Below, piece by piece: positions 54,701-64,000 of a DNA stretch of 64,000 nucleotides. The first letter of the stretch is position 1, and every line of letters starts with the position of its first letter. The notes beneath the pieces were generated by a model that searched no databases, was not told where the DNA came from, and saw only the letters and a program-made list of their open reading frames with translations. Both the position numbers and the translations under genes were made by a program. The DNA comes from Bradyrhizobium diazoefficiens (GTDB taxonomy: Bacteria > Pseudomonadota > Alphaproteobacteria > Rhizobiales > Xanthobacteraceae), in contig NZ_JAFCJJ010000001.1 in NCBI RefSeq assembly GCF_018131015.1, positions 372,001 through 436,000 on the forward strand. Reading direction: 5' to 3'.

Positions 54701-54941
54701 CGATGCCCGGGATCTGGGCGAATTGGCGCTCGAGCGGCTGGGCCACCGACGAGGCCATCGTCTCCGGACTTCCGCCCGGCAGGTTCGCGGTGATCTGGAT
54801 GGTCGGGAAGTCCACCTGCGGCAGCGGCGCGACCGGAAGCAGGGGATAGGCGACGAGACCGACGAAGAGAATGCCGGCCATCAGCAGCGAGGTGCCGATG
54901 GGATAACGGATGAAGGGTGCCGAAATCCCGCCCTCGGTCAT
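51795..54941 (-). CDS. RND efflux transporter permease (MdtB/AcrB-like)
   Basis: A 1048-residue inner-membrane pump of the usual length. It has the N-terminal helix FIRYPIGTSLLMAGILFVGL, two large periplasmic parts, and in the central helices VGFVVDDAIVMLENITRYIE, which holds the proton-relay Asp pair. The text after residue 880 (PSAGVGALAILMAAGFDFSL, IGIVKKNGIMMVDFAI) resembles MdtB/MdtC. Translationally coupled to the adaptor gene by ATGA. No outer-membrane factor is encoded next to it. Confidence 0.92.
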   Translation of the reverse strand: MTEGGISAPFIRYPIGTSLLMAGILFVGLVAYPLLPVAPLPQVDFPTIQITANLPGGSPETMASSVAQPLERQFAQIPGIAQMTSTSYLGTASITIQFDLNRSIDGAANDVQGAINAASGQLPKNLPSPPTYRKVNPADAPILLLSATSDTLPLTSVSDAVDAQLAQQISQLSGVAQVFIGGQQKPSIRVQIDPAKLVAKGLSLEDVRSQIAITTVDSPKGNIDGEKRAYTIYANDQLTQSKDWNDVIIAYRNGGPLRIRDIGQAVTGPEDAKQAAWANGKRGVFLVVFKQPGANVIETVDRIKATLPRLVAAIPPAVKIEVISDRTTTIRAAVEDVQFTLLLTIALVVMVIFLFLRSFWATVIPTITVPLALLGACALMWVAGYSLDNLSLMALTIAVGFVVDDAIVMLENITRYIEEGESPLAAAFKGSKEIGFTIVSISISLVAVLIPLLLMGGIIGRLFREFAVVLAMTIFVSMFVSLTLTPMMASRFLRAHGEVTHGKFYQWSERAFDAMLRGYEYVLDHALSWRRTTLAIFFATLALSIYLFVLIPKGFFPQQDVGLITGTSEASQDISFKDMVRRQEALGKIIMADPDVASVAMAIGGSGRAGNNGNLFITLKPRDQREASAQQIIARLRPKFDQVEGARLYMQAAQDVRLGGRPTRTQFEFTLQDADLAELNDWAPKILAKMQTLPQLRDVATDQQTQGTTVQLKINRDTAARYGIQPQLIDDTLYDAFGQRQVTQYFTQLNTYKVILEILPEMQGSLDSLNKLYLKSPLTGDQVPLSTFATWSTDPVRPLSISHQGQFPSITISFNLAQGVALGQATEAVQKAMADLGAPATLNSSFQGTAQAFQQSLGTVPLLILAALVVVYLILGILYESYIHPITILSTLPSAGVGALAILMAAGFDFSLIALIGIILLIGIVKKNGIMMVDFAIAAERDDGKTPEESIRQAAILRFRPIMMTTMAALLGGVPLMLGHGTGAEIRQPLGYAMVGGLIVSQALTLFTTPVVYLYLDKFSNLFSGRSAKGKGKGHETTAHGAVKEAAE

Positions 54942-56107
54942 TCCTGTCGAACCTTGTTCTGGACCGGACCCGAACTTGCCACCGCCGTCGAGACGAGGCT
55001 TCCGGGCTGGACCTTGTACTGACCGCCGGTGATCACCTGCTGGCCCGGGCTGAGACCGTCCTCGATGACCGAACGTCCGTCGATGGCGTAGTTGACCTTG
55101 ATCTTGTGCAGTTCGGCCTTGTTGTCCGGGCCGACGGTATAGGCGTAGAGGCCGTTGGTCGAATGCTGGACCGCGTCATCGGGCACCACGGTCGCATCCT
55201 TCAGGGTCCGCACCAGAAGCCGTGTCGACACCGACTGTCCCGGCCACAGCGCGTGGTCCTTGTTGTCGAACACCGCCTTGAGCCGAATAGTCCCGCTGGT
55301 CGTGTCGACCTGGTTGTTGATGACGGCGAGCTTGCCTTCGCCAAGCGTCTTCTTGCCGTCGGTCGAGAACGCGATCACCCTCAGCGCGCCGGCCTTCTGG
55401 CCTTCGCTGATGTAGGGGAGCTGGTCCTCCGGCGCGGTGAAGATCACCGAGATCGGCTCGACCTGCGAGATCGTGACGATGCCGGTCTGCGTCGAGGCGT
55501 TGACGATGTTGCCGACGTCGACCTGGCGCAGGCCCGCAACGCCGGTGATCGGCGCCGTGACCTGGGTGTAGTCGAGCTGGGTCTGGGCGTTGGCGATCGC
55601 GGCTTCGTCGGCGGCGATCTGGGCGTTGAGCTGGGCGACGGTGGAGCGCTGGGTGTCGACCCGCTGCGCGGTCGCGAATTCGCCGAGCTTCATGGCGCGC
55701 TGGAGTTCGAGATTGGCGTTGGCGAGGTTAGCCTCGTCCTGCGCCTTCTTGGCCTTGGCCTGATCGAGCGTGGCCTGATAGGGGCGGGGATCGATCGACA
55801 CCAGGAGTTCACCCTGCTTGACGATCTGGCCTTCGGTGAAGGCGATCTTGTCGATCTGGCCGTCGACGCGGGTCCGGACCTGCACGGTGTTGAAGCCCTG
55901 AACCGTGCCGAGGCCGGTCAGATAGACCGGAAAGTCGACTTTCTGGACCGGTGAAACGCTCACGGGCACGGCAGCCCGCGGCGCAGCCTTCTGCGCAGTC
56001 TGGGTCTTTCCGGCCTCAGGCGGAAAGAAGCGATGCCAGCCGTAATAGCCGCCACCGGCCACGGCTGCGATGATCAGAATCCACAGGAACGGCCGTGACT
56101 TTTTCAT
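54938..56107 (-). CDS. RND efflux periplasmic adaptor (MdtA/HlyD-like)
   Basis: A 389-residue membrane-fusion protein. N-terminal anchor PFLWILIIAAVAGGGYYGW, then GTVQGFNTVQVRTRVDGQID, the alpha-helical hairpin region (coiled coil, about residues 115-180), the lipoyl half ITGVAGLRQVDVGNIV and a beta-barrel part. It bridges the inner-membrane pump to an outer-membrane channel. First gene of a two-gene operon; its promoter lies in 56108-56494. Confidence 0.9.
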   Translation of the reverse strand: MKKSRPFLWILIIAAVAGGGYYGWHRFFPPEAGKTQTAQKAAPRAAVPVSVSPVQKVDFPVYLTGLGTVQGFNTVQVRTRVDGQIDKIAFTEGQIVKQGELLVSIDPRPYQATLDQAKAKKAQDEANLANANLELQRAMKLGEFATAQRVDTQRSTVAQLNAQIAADEAAIANAQTQLDYTQVTAPITGVAGLRQVDVGNIVNASTQTGIVTISQVEPISVIFTAPEDQLPYISEGQKAGALRVIAFSTDGKKTLGEGKLAVINNQVDTTSGTIRLKAVFDNKDHALWPGQSVSTRLLVRTLKDATVVPDDAVQHSTNGLYAYTVGPDNKAELHKIKVNYAIDGRSVIEDGLSPGQQVITGGQYKVQPGSLVSTAVASSGPVQNKVRQE

Positions 56108-56494
56108 GTCGATGCGTGTCGGCTTCTATGCCCAAAAGAACGAATTGCGGCGCTGGTAGCTGGTTCCAGCGGGCTTGTATAATACACGCCAAGTTCCAGT
56201 GTAAACAGCACTATGGGTTGAGAATCCTAAACAATCGGAAAGCTTTGCACCCCGTAAGCACCCGGTGGCATTGCCTCGTGCCGTGCAGCATTTTCCCGGC
56301 GCAAGCGAGCAGGATGCAAGGCCTCGAAAGTGCGCGCGGACCGCGTGCGGCGGCGAAGCGCGAGGCGAGGAGGAGGCCCGCCGGCCTTCGTCCGCGGCGC
56401 TTCGGATTTACCGAGGCGAGAACGGTTCTAAGCCGGTGGCGCGGCGCTTCGGTTGTCAGGAGAATCGGCGTCGTCCATATCAGCGTTCGCACAC
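56108..56494. other. Intergenic stretch, 387 bp
   Basis: Divergent promoter region of the efflux operon and the small hypothetical gene. TATAAT occurs at about 56178-56183. The stretch has high GC in its right half with no convincing ORF. No operator for a local regulator is evident. Confidence 0.4.
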
Positions 56495-56746
56495 ATGGAG
56501 CGGGCAATGGACGAACTGAACGGCAAGCTGATCGCGTGCCAGATTCTGATCACGGGATTGATCGCGCGCGTCGCCAATGAGCAGCGCGATCCCTTGCGCT
56601 TTCTCACCGACTTCCGCGACGAGATCAAAGCCGTGGTCAACGGCGTCAACATCGCCGGCATGGACAACACCGATCGCGTGCGTGCGGTCGCGCAGAAAAC
56701 CGTCGATGAATTGTTCTCGCTGATGAAGCCGCCGAGCAGCGACTGA
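56495..56746 (+). CDS. Small hypothetical protein, 83 aa
   Basis: Helical, no signal peptide, text ERAMDELNGKLIACQILITG with a short hydrophobic stretch, then FLTDFRDEIKAVVNGVNI. ATG at 56495 or 56507 (the latter has GGAG just upstream) could start it. Conserved small protein type in rhizobia without known role. It lies upstream of the iron module but is separated from it by three ICE-like boxes. Confidence 0.6.
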   Translation: MERAMDELNGKLIACQILITGLIARVANEQRDPLRFLTDFRDEIKAVVNGVNIAGMDNTDRVRAVAQKTVDELFSLMKPPSSD

Positions 56747-56792
56747 TATCGGCGGTATGTGATGGCAGATTTAGCTGCACATTCGCCGTCGT

Positions 56793-56855
56793 TTTAGAAC
56801 TGATCCAAACTACGATTTAGAACGATTTCAAAGTTCAGTTTAGAATCGTTGTGAT
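56793..56855. promoter_or_regulatory. Three phased ICE-like boxes (Irr-type iron control)
   Basis: Three TTTAGAA-started boxes begin at 56793, 56816 and 56839, exactly 23 bases apart. The middle one, TTTAGAACGATTTCAAA, is close to the iron control element bound by Irr in Bradyrhizobium (TTTAGAANNNTTCTAAA); the outer two match mainly in the left half. They lie 120-180 bases before the siderophore receptor gene. Regulation by Irr is inferred from the motif. Confidence 0.7.
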
Positions 56856-56975
56856 CTGGACGTATTCAAGCTTTCGCGCGGGGCTGCTCGCATTGACCCG
56901 CTATATGGCCGCCGATACCAACATCCCATCGTTCGTCGAAGTGAAAGAACGAACAGGAAATTGGGGCGTGTGGTA

Positions 56976-59528
56976 ATGGGGCAGGTGGTCGCACCGAAAT
57001 CGTTGCGTACGGTCGCAACGTTCAATGTCGCGGATGACAAGTTCGCGGCCGGTTCTGGCAAGACCGTTTCGGCGGTCGCGAGCCTGATCGCGGTGGCGTC
57101 GGTGTCGAGCGGCGCGCAGGCGCAGACTTCGAACCTGCCGCCGGTGACGGTGGATGCACCGGTCGAGCGTCCGCGCCCCACCGCCTCAAAGCCCACGGCC
57201 GAGCAGGTCCGCGCGCGCAACGCGCTTCGCCGTGCCGCGCAGCGCCAGCAGGCGCAGCAGGGCGCGGCCGTCACGCCGGGTGCGAGCGGCGCGGTCGATC
57301 GCAATCCCTACGCGGATCCGGCTGCGCCCTATAAGGTCGACCATGTTCAAGCCGGCGGCAAGTTTCCGGAGAAGCTGGTCGATACGCCGAAGTCGATCAC
57401 CGTTCTCAGCAAGGAAGTTCTCGAGGACAAGAACGCCACGTCGCTGAAGCAGGCAATCCTCAGCACGGCTGGTGTGACGCTTGGTTCGGGCGAGGGGGGC
57501 AACGCATTCGGTGACCGCTTCTTCATTCGCGGTTTCGATGCCCGCAACGACATCTTCATCGACGGCGTGCGCGACGCCGGCGTCAGCGTGCGTGAGAACT
57601 TCTTCACCGAACAGGTCGAGATCCTGCGCGGTCCCGGTTCAACGGTGTCCGGCCGCGGCGTTGCCGGCGGTGCGATCAACATCGTCACCAAGCAGGCGAC
57701 GACCGGGGGCAGCTTCTACAACATGGACAGCACGTTTGGCACCGACCGGACCAAGCGTGTCACACTCGACGTGAACCAGGTGATCGATCCGACGCTTGCG
57801 ATTCGCGCTGGTGGTCTGTTCCAGGACGCCAATGTCGCCGGCCGCGACTATGTCACCGACAACCGGAATGGCGCCTTCATCGCCACGACTTGGAAGCCGA
57901 CCGATACAATCAAGATCACCGCCAGCTACGTCCACACCGAACTGACCGGTCTTCCAGACTTCGGTGTGCCGTATTATCGACCGAGCACCGCGTCCACCGC
58001 TGGCGGTCCGTTCCCGGATTTCGGAGCGAGCCGAAGGAACTGGTACGGAGCGATCAACCGCGACTTCTATCGGACCGGGCAGGATATCGGCACACTCAAC
58101 GCGGAAGTCCAGGTTACCCCTGACCTGATACTCAGCAACAAGTTGCGCGCGTCCAATTCGACTCAAAATTACATCGGCACGTTGCCGGAATCACCCTCGC
58201 TAAAGGTCCCGCTCTCAGCTTCGACATTGACGTCCAACCCGCAGAGCCGGTTTCAGAGCACAGACGTGCTCGCCAACCAGACCGAAGCGACTTACAAATT
58301 CCAGGATGCCGTCGGATTCAAACACACAGCGCTGGCAGGTATCGAAGTCGATCGTGAGACAGCTTCGATCGACAAGTATTTGAATCTCACCTCGGAGGCG
58401 ACCGGTTTCCCCACAAGCCCATCCGGCTCGCCAACGAACACCAGCGTCTTTTTTCCGCAAAATACATTCCTGCCTTACGACATTCCCTCGCTGTCCGGAC
58501 TTCCGACCAGGGTGGCGATCGATACCGTCAGCGGCTATGTCATGGATTCCGCCAACTATCGCGATCTGTTGATCCTCAGCGGCGGATTCCGCTACGATAA
58601 TTACAGCATCAAGACGTCCGGATATGCCACGAATGGCGCGTTTGGCCAGCAGTCGGCCGAGTTCCTGATCCCCAACTTCAATCTCGGCCTGACATTGAAG
58701 CCGGCGCCGAACGGCAGTGTCTATGTAGCCTATGCTACCTCGGCGAACCCGGTCGGGGCTGAGTTTGATGGCACTAGTACGGCCTATGGCGGCCTCAATC
58801 CGACGCTTCCCGGCGGCAACACGCAGATATTCGGCCCTGAAATAAACAAGGCCATCGAGCTCGGCACTAAATGGGAATTGTTCGACCGTCATCTGCTGCT
58901 GACTGCGGCACTGTTTCAGACGACCAAGGAGAACGCGCGAGAGTCTCAGAACATCACGGCTGCAACACCGGCGTCCTTGATACCTGCCGGCTGTTCATTT
59001 TCGCCGCCGGTGGGAGCTACGAGCGTATCCTGCATCACTGCAGGTGCGGCCTATCGCATCCGCGGCATCGACCTTGGTGTCGGTGGCAACATCACCGACA
59101 AATGGAGCGTGTTCGGCGGCCTCGTGCTGATGCAATCGGAAGTGACGCAGTCGCTGGCGCCGTCAGCCAACAAGGCGTTGTATCCGACCAATGTCGGGCG
59201 TCCGCTCGCCAATATCGCGCACGAGTCGTTCAGCCTGCTGTCGAAATATCAGCTCACCGACACCTGGGAACTGGGCGGGCAGGCGGTGTATCGCTCCAAG
59301 ATCTACGGCGGCACCCTTCTGGCCGCCAGCCAGGGCACGTCGCTCCCGAGTTACTGGCGGTTCGATGCCTTCGCTGAGGCCAAGATCGACAAGCATTGGA
59401 CTGCAAAACTGTTCGTCAACAACATCTTCGACAAGCGCTACTACGATGCGCTCTATCAGAGCGCGGCGCCGTTCGTGCTCGAAGCGCCGGGCAGGGCAGC
59501 CTATCTCGTGCTCTCGGCACGCTACTAA
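56976..59528 (+). CDS. TonB-dependent siderophore receptor (catecholate type, Fiu-like)
   Basis: An 850-residue outer-membrane receptor. A signal-like region ends near SGAQAQT (about residue 50), a Pro-rich part carries LPPVTVDAP as TonB box, and the plug domain follows ([55 protein letters not shown]). The C-terminal barrel ends [11 protein letters not shown] with a final aromatic residue. It resembles catecholate receptors of the Fiu type. The unusual N-terminus before the signal peptide (about 35 residues) suggests that the true start could lie further inside, though no better ATG is near. Confidence 0.87.
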   Translation: MGQVVAPKSLRTVATFNVADDKFAAGSGKTVSAVASLIAVASVSSGAQAQTSNLPPVTVDAPVERPRPTASKPTAEQVRARNALRRAAQRQQAQQGAAVTPGASGAVDRNPYADPAAPYKVDHVQAGGKFPEKLVDTPKSITVLSKEVLEDKNATSLKQAILSTAGVTLGSGEGGNAFGDRFFIRGFDARNDIFIDGVRDAGVSVRENFFTEQVEILRGPGSTVSGRGVAGGAINIVTKQATTGGSFYNMDSTFGTDRTKRVTLDVNQVIDPTLAIRAGGLFQDANVAGRDYVTDNRNGAFIATTWKPTDTIKITASYVHTELTGLPDFGVPYYRPSTASTAGGPFPDFGASRRNWYGAINRDFYRTGQDIGTLNAEVQVTPDLILSNKLRASNSTQNYIGTLPESPSLKVPLSASTLTSNPQSRFQSTDVLANQTEATYKFQDAVGFKHTALAGIEVDRETASIDKYLNLTSEATGFPTSPSGSPTNTSVFFPQNTFLPYDIPSLSGLPTRVAIDTVSGYVMDSANYRDLLILSGGFRYDNYSIKTSGYATNGAFGQQSAEFLIPNFNLGLTLKPAPNGSVYVAYATSANPVGAEFDGTSTAYGGLNPTLPGGNTQIFGPEINKAIELGTKWELFDRHLLLTAALFQTTKENARESQNITAATPASLIPAGCSFSPPVGATSVSCITAGAAYRIRGIDLGVGGNITDKWSVFGGLVLMQSEVTQSLAPSANKALYPTNVGRPLANIAHESFSLLSKYQLTDTWELGGQAVYRSKIYGGTLLAASQGTSLPSYWRFDAFAEAKIDKHWTAKLFVNNIFDKRYYDALYQSAAPFVLEAPGRAAYLVLSARY

Positions 59529-59538
59529 AAGTGACACC

Positions 59539-60224
59539 ATGCTGATCTGCATCCCCCAGGTCCTGAGCAAGCCGGAGGTCGCCGAGTTCCGCCGCATCAT
59601 GGACGCCAGCGAATGGGAAGACGGCCGCTCCACCGCGGGCGCGCAGTCGGCGATGGTCAAGCGCAACGAGCAATTGCCGCCCGACAGCGAGGTCGCGCGC
59701 AAGCTCGGCAACCGCATCATTTCGGCGTTGACGTCGAACCCGCGGTTCCTGGCGGCGGCGGTCCCGCTCCAGATCTTCCCGCCGCTGTTCAACCGCTATG
59801 CGGCGGCGAGCGGCCATCATTTCGGCCTGCACGTCGACAACGCGATCCGCGGCGACCGCCTGACCGGCCTTCGCATCCGCACCGATCTGTCGGTCACGCT
59901 GTTCCTCAGCGAGCCCGAGGACTATGATGGTGGCGAACTTGTGATCGAGGACAGCTACGGTTCGCACGAGGTGAAGTTGCCAGCGGGGGACTGCGTGCTT
60001 TATCCCTCGACCAGCCTGCATCTCGTCACGCCGGTGACGCGGGGGGCGCGGGTTGCATCTTTCTTCTGGCTCCAGAGCATGATACGGGACGATCAAGCCC
60101 GCAGCATGATCTTTGACCTCGACACCGCCATCCAGGCGCTGGCGGAACGGCTCGGGCGTGACGATCCCGAAACGGTCAAATTGACGGGTATCTATCACAA
60201 TCTCATTCGCTACTGGGCCGAAGT

Positions 60225-60228
<4 letters not shown>
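59539..60228 (+). CDS. PKHD-type Fe(II)/2-oxoglutarate hydroxylase (PiuC/YbiX-like)
   Basis: A 229-residue enzyme. The iron site is visible: His in GLHVDN (HxD) and [16 protein letters not shown] with the distal His and the 2-oxoglutarate Arg. The start [17 protein letters not shown] and the C-terminal [14 protein letters not shown] match the PiuC/YbiX group, which is commonly coupled to TonB-dependent siderophore receptors. It starts 10 bases after the receptor stop and overlaps the ExbB start by four bases. Confidence 0.88.
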
Positions 60229-61202
<974 letters not shown>

Positions 61203-61205
61203 ACC

Positions 61206-61682
61206 ATGGGCGCATCGATCGCAGAGAGTGACGTCGACGACGACGATTTCTCCGAGACGCACGACATCAACGTCACGCCGTTCATCGACGTGATGCTGGT
61301 GCTCCTGATCATCTTCATGGTCGCAGCGCCGCTGTCGACCGTGGACCTGCCGATCGACCTGCCGACGTCGACCTCGACGCCGCAGAAGAAACCGGACAAG
61401 CCGACCTATGTCAGCATCAAGCCGGATCTTTCGGTGGCCATCGGGGAGACCTTCGTCAAGCGCGTCGATCTGGTCCGCGAGCTCGATGCCCTGCCTGACA
61501 TGGCGAGGGACAAGTACGTCTTCCTGCGCGCCGATCGCGCGGTGCCCTATGGGGAGTTGATGGACGTGCTGGAGTTCCTCAACAAGGGCGGCTATTCCAG
61601 GGTCAAGCTGGTGACGCTGGAAGGTGCCCCGGGGGCGGCCCCGCCGCCGCAGGGCGCGCCGGCTGCGCTGCCGAAGCCGTGA
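61206..61682 (+). CDS. exbD: TonB-system proton channel subunit ExbD
   Basis: A 158-residue protein with one N-terminal membrane helix, HDINVTPFIDVMLVLLIIFM, containing the essential Asp of the proton path, and a periplasmic domain (YVSIKPDLSVAIGETFVKR, FLRADRAVPYGELMDVLEFL). A Pro/Ala-rich tail ends the protein. It pairs with ExbB. Confidence 0.9.
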   Translation: MGASIAESDVDDDDFSETHDINVTPFIDVMLVLLIIFMVAAPLSTVDLPIDLPTSTSTPQKKPDKPTYVSIKPDLSVAIGETFVKRVDLVRELDALPDMARDKYVFLRADRAVPYGELMDVLEFLNKGGYSRVKLVTLEGAPGAAPPPQGAPAALPKP

Positions 61683-61692
61683 CCGAGGCCTG

Positions 61693-62484
61693 ATGCCGAT
61701 GTCCGAACTCGACCAGAAACCGTCCCGGAAGCTGTGGGTCTACGCCGCGCTGGTCGCGGTCGGACTGCATGTCGGCGGCGCCGCGGTGGCGATTGCCAAT
61801 CTGCGGGGCGAGGAACAGGACTTCATCGCCGATCCGCAGGGGATCGAGGTCGGGTTGGTGTCGATGTCGCCCAACGGCGAGCCCAGCGAATTGCCGCCGG
61901 GACCGGACTCGAACGAGTCGGTCGCCTCGCCCGAGCTGGCGGAGCAGAAGGAGGAGCTGAAGGAAAGCAGCCTTCCAAAGGATCTCCCGATGGAGGCGGA
62001 GGAGGCCGACCGGGCGGTCACGCAGAACGAGACCAAGAAGCCGGTCGAGGAGGAGACCAAGGAAGCGGTCGTTCCCACCACCGCCTCGGTGGCCTCGCCC
62101 GCCGCTGAAGCGACCGCGATGCCGACGTCGGATGCGGAGAAGAAGAGTGATCGCTCGGTTCGCATTCGCCAGGGCTGGGAAAAGGACCTGGTCGCCCATC
62201 TCGACCGACACAAGCGCTATCCCAAGGGTCTCTTCAAGGCGGCCGAGCTCTCGGTGCGGCTGACGCTCGACCGGCTCGGGCACGTGGTCTCGGTCGTGAT
62301 CGAAAAGGGCTCGGGCGATGCGGCCTTCGACAATGAGGCGATCGGGATGGTCCAGCGCTCCGATCCGGTGCCGACGCCGCCGCCTTTGGTCGCCGATGAG
62401 GGGCTGACCTTCGTGCTGCCGGTGATCTTCAGAAAGAACGACAAGAAGGGCCACAAGGCCGCTGACGCCTCGCCGCGGCCCTGA
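61693..62484 (+). CDS. tonB: TonB energy-transducing protein
   Basis: A 263-residue protein with an N-terminal anchor (YAALVAVGLHVGGAAVAIAN, with the conserved His) and a Glu/Pro/Lys-rich periplasmic spacer (about residues 50-145). The C-terminal domain has RYPKGLFKAAELSVRLTLDR, GHVVSVVIEKGSGDAAFDNE and AIGMVQRSDPVPTPPP, as in TonB. It ends the receptor-hydroxylase-ExbB-ExbD operon, 10 bp after ExbD. Confidence 0.88.
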   Translation: MPMSELDQKPSRKLWVYAALVAVGLHVGGAAVAIANLRGEEQDFIADPQGIEVGLVSMSPNGEPSELPPGPDSNESVASPELAEQKEELKESSLPKDLPMEAEEADRAVTQNETKKPVEEETKEAVVPTTASVASPAAEATAMPTSDAEKKSDRSVRIRQGWEKDLVAHLDRHKRYPKGLFKAAELSVRLTLDRLGHVVSVVIEKGSGDAAFDNEAIGMVQRSDPVPTPPPLVADEGLTFVLPVIFRKNDKKGHKAADASPRP

Positions 62485-62506
62485 GCGCGGGCCTTCAAGG
62501 CCGCCT

Positions 62507-62520
62507 TGGCATTAATGCCA
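62507..62520. other. Perfect palindrome at the end of convergent genes
   Basis: TGGCATTAATGCCA covers the stop of the 162-aa minus-strand gene, 23 bases after the tonB stop. A second small stem (GGCCTT and AAGGCC) lies just before it. Together they may act as a two-way stop signal. Confidence 0.35.
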
Positions 62521-63000
62521 GTAGTAATAGCGGATCGAGACGTAGACCACGACCAGGCAGGCGAAGATCAGCGCCACCGGCAGCGGTCGCTTGTCGGTTC
62601 CGCCAAGCGTCCCCGTCCCGAACGGCACAGCCTTCTTCGGCTTGGGGAGCGGGCGCCGGAAGGCGGTAACATTGTCCTTCACGGGCTCGGGCGGCCGGGT
62701 CTGGACGTCGGGCGGGTTCCCGGCGCCACCCATCTCCAGATAGTAGGATTTGTAGACCTCGGTGATGGTGGCCTCGGTCGCCTCGGCCTCGCTCATCCGC
62801 TCCAGCAGCTTCTTGTAGCCGGCGAGGAACCCCTGCGCATCCTCGGGCAGGGCCGACAACCCGTTCAGCTTGGCCATCATCTTCCAGGTGGCGAAATCGG
62901 CACGTGCGCGGGTGTCGGCGCGTCGCGCGATCAGCATATCGGCAGCTTTGACCAAGTTGGCCTCTGGCCCTTCGGCGTGTTTTCGAACGTATCGCTTCAA
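62512..63000 (-). CDS. C-tail-anchored hypothetical protein, 162 aa
   Basis: A helical soluble part (about residues 10-85, rich in Ala, Lys, Glu) is followed by a Pro-rich linker (RPPEPVKDNVTAFRRPLPKP) and one C-terminal helix (LPVALIFACLVVVYVSIRYY) close to the end. It would be tail-anchored in the inner membrane. It starts with TTG directly behind the stop of the M50 protease gene; no strong ribosome site is seen, so the start may be wrong. Conserved protein of unknown role. Confidence 0.6.
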   Translation of the reverse strand: MKRYVRKHAEGPEANLVKAADMLIARRADTRARADFATWKMMAKLNGLSALPEDAQGFLAGYKKLLERMSEAEATEATITEVYKSYYLEMGGAGNPPDVQTRPPEPVKDNVTAFRRPLPKPKKAVPFGTGTLGGTDKRPLPVALIFACLVVVYVSIRYYYWH

Positions 63001-63681
63001 CTACGCGTTGCCGGTCAAAATGAGAACAGCCTGAATCACATAGTCGCACAGCGTTCGCAGTATTCCTGAAATAACATCAAGATTTAGACCAAACTGGGAA
63101 CCCGCGAGCGGCAGCAGGATCAACAGCGCGATCAGGATCATCATGCCGTAGGGCTCGAGCCGGGCAAGGGGCAGGGCGAGCGGGCGCGGCAACAGCCCGA
63201 CCGCGACCCGTCCACCGTCGAGCGGCGGAATCGGCATCATGTTGAAGACGGCCAGCACGGCGTTGATCACCAGCGAATTCTTGAGGTTGTCGAAGATCCA
63301 CCGCGCCGAGTCGATCGGTTCTGAGGGTAGGGCGTGGAATGCGAGCCCAGAGGCGAGCGCCAGCAAAATGTTGGTGGCGGGACCGGCCAGCGCGACCCAG
63401 ACCATGTCGAGCCTGGGGTTGTTGAGCTTGCGAAAATTCACCGGCACCGGCTTGGCGTAGCCGAACAGGAACGGCGAATGCGCAAACAGCAGCATCGCCG
63501 GCAGGATCACCGTGCCGAACGGGTCGATGTGCCGCAGCGGGTTGAAGCTGACGCGGCCGAGCTGCGAGGCGGTGTTGTCGCCGAGGCGATGCGCGACGAA
63601 GGCGTGCGCGGCCTCATGGAAGGTGATGGCGAGCAGCAGCGGCAGCACCCACACCGAAATGTTATAGAAAGAAATGTTCAC
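63001..63681 (-). CDS. Site-2 protease family (M50) membrane metalloprotease
   Basis: A 226-residue membrane protein starting at a GTG. The zinc motif HEAAH lies near residue 21 in the first helix, and NMMPIPPLDGGR near residue 148 supplies the third ligand Asp. It has about five to six helices, a compact non-PDZ form of rhomboid-like M50 proteases. Substrates unknown. The tail-anchored protein gene follows without a gap. An upstream ATG at 63744 would only add residues without a ribosome site. Confidence 0.85.
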   Translation of the reverse strand: MNISFYNISVWVLPLLLAITFHEAAHAFVAHRLGDNTASQLGRVSFNPLRHIDPFGTVILPAMLLFAHSPFLFGYAKPVPVNFRKLNNPRLDMVWVALAGPATNILLALASGLAFHALPSEPIDSARWIFDNLKNSLVINAVLAVFNMMPIPPLDGGRVAVGLLPRPLALPLARLEPYGMMILIALLILLPLAGSQFGLNLDVISGILRTLCDYVIQAVLILTGNA

Positions 63682-63783
63682 GGCTCGCTTGTCCTGATTT
63701 GCCTGCGGCCTTGCAGCGGACCCAGCCAAACCGGTGTGCGGCAACGCTTGAGCTGAAGATGGGGTGGCGGGTCCAGGATTCCA

Positions 63784-64000
63784 TCATGCCGGGATGGTCC
63801 CCGGATATTGAATCAGGCCGTCCTCGACTTTCACCCAGGCGAGCTTTTCCGAGACCCAGATGTGCTCGGTCGGCGCAAACGCATTGCGGTCGTCGAAGGT
63901 CGCGAGCGCGACGCCCGCCAGCGTGCCGTTGCGTCGCCACGCGAACAGGCGGGTGCCGCAGGTCTTGCAAAACACGCGGTCGATGTTTTCGGATGACGCG
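63784..64000 (-). CDS. GFA-family (glutathione-dependent formaldehyde-activating type) protein, C-terminal part
   Basis: The frame enters the window from the right and ends at 63784, giving 71 residues. It contains the second zinc pair FCKTCGTRLF as in GFA/CENP-V domains, followed by VALATFDDRNAFAPTEHIWV and SEKLAWVKVEDGLIQYPG. GFA domains bind zinc through Cys residues; enzyme function is mostly unproven. The N-terminal Cys residues lie outside the window. Confidence 0.75.
   Translation of the reverse strand, partial: ASSENIDRVFCKTCGTRLFAWRRNGTLAGVALATFDDRNAFAPTEHIWVSEKLAWVKVEDGLIQYPGTIPA

Noticed and set aside
56211..56507. A minus-strand 98-residue frame upstream of the iron module
   Set aside because: Arg/Leu-rich text, no ribosome site, and overlapping the promoter region of other genes.

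Overview
The window is a GC-rich chromosomal segment that reads like an alphaproteobacterium of the Bradyrhizobium group. The reasons are the codon use, the many solute-binding proteins and catabolic operons, a pair of alphaproteobacterial-porin-like small outer-membrane proteins, an IalB-type protein, Irr/ICE-like iron boxes and a typical rhizobial intergenic palindrome. No plasmid, transposase or CRISPR array was seen. The only trace of a mobile element is a phage-type ORF directly downstream of a tRNA-Gln.

Layout. 1-2.5 kb: end of a DUF763 gene, a broken MscS channel gene and a PepSY membrane protein. 2.7-9.5 kb: a TctC-type and an amino-acid-type binding protein, divergent from a TetR regulator that heads a run of aromatic meta-cleavage genes (LigI-like PDC hydrolase, GalB-like oxalomesaconate hydratase, LigK/GalC-like aldolase, a dihydroxyphthalate-decarboxylase-like protein and a DUF1932 dehydrogenase). 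9.5-18.3 kb: three cytosine-deaminase/TRZ-type amidohydrolases, a SnoaL-like protein, a GntR regulator and an ABC importer of the NMT1/THI5 type, apparently one regulon for import and hydrolysis of an N-containing compound. 18.3-24.9 kb: acyl-CoA dehydrogenase, an ABAB tandem of two outer-membrane gene types, an unknown 244-aa protein and a GH172 enzyme. 25-31 kb: acyl-CoA ligase, Baeyer-Villiger monooxygenase overlapping a shikimate-dehydrogenase-like gene, a lytic transglycosylase and small unknown genes, including two overlapping micro-ORFs.

31.5-38.8 kb: MaoC dehydratase, exported protein, and a GntR-ALDH-AAHS transporter operon divergent from an alpha/beta hydrolase that lacks the usual serine nucleophile; then RNase Z and a tautomerase. 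39-44 kb: an orphan YcaO enzyme followed by a SARP/BTAD-TPR regulator, facing a small 61-aa ORF that overlaps a 130-aa unknown gene. This is the most likely place for an undescribed system. 44.3-46.1 kb: tRNA-Gln, phage-type ORF, DUF1428 protein and a HEXXH zincin. 46.5-51.1 kb: a complete Liv-type branched-chain amino acid/amide importer. 51.2-56.1 kb: IalB protein and an RND efflux pair. 56.5-62.5 kb: an iron module with three phased ICE-like boxes, a TonB-dependent siderophore receptor, a PKHD hydroxylase, ExbB, ExbD and TonB. 62.5-64 kb: a C-tail-anchored unknown protein, an M50 protease and a partial GFA-type protein.

All family calls come from reading translated sequence and from memory of the families; no database search was run.
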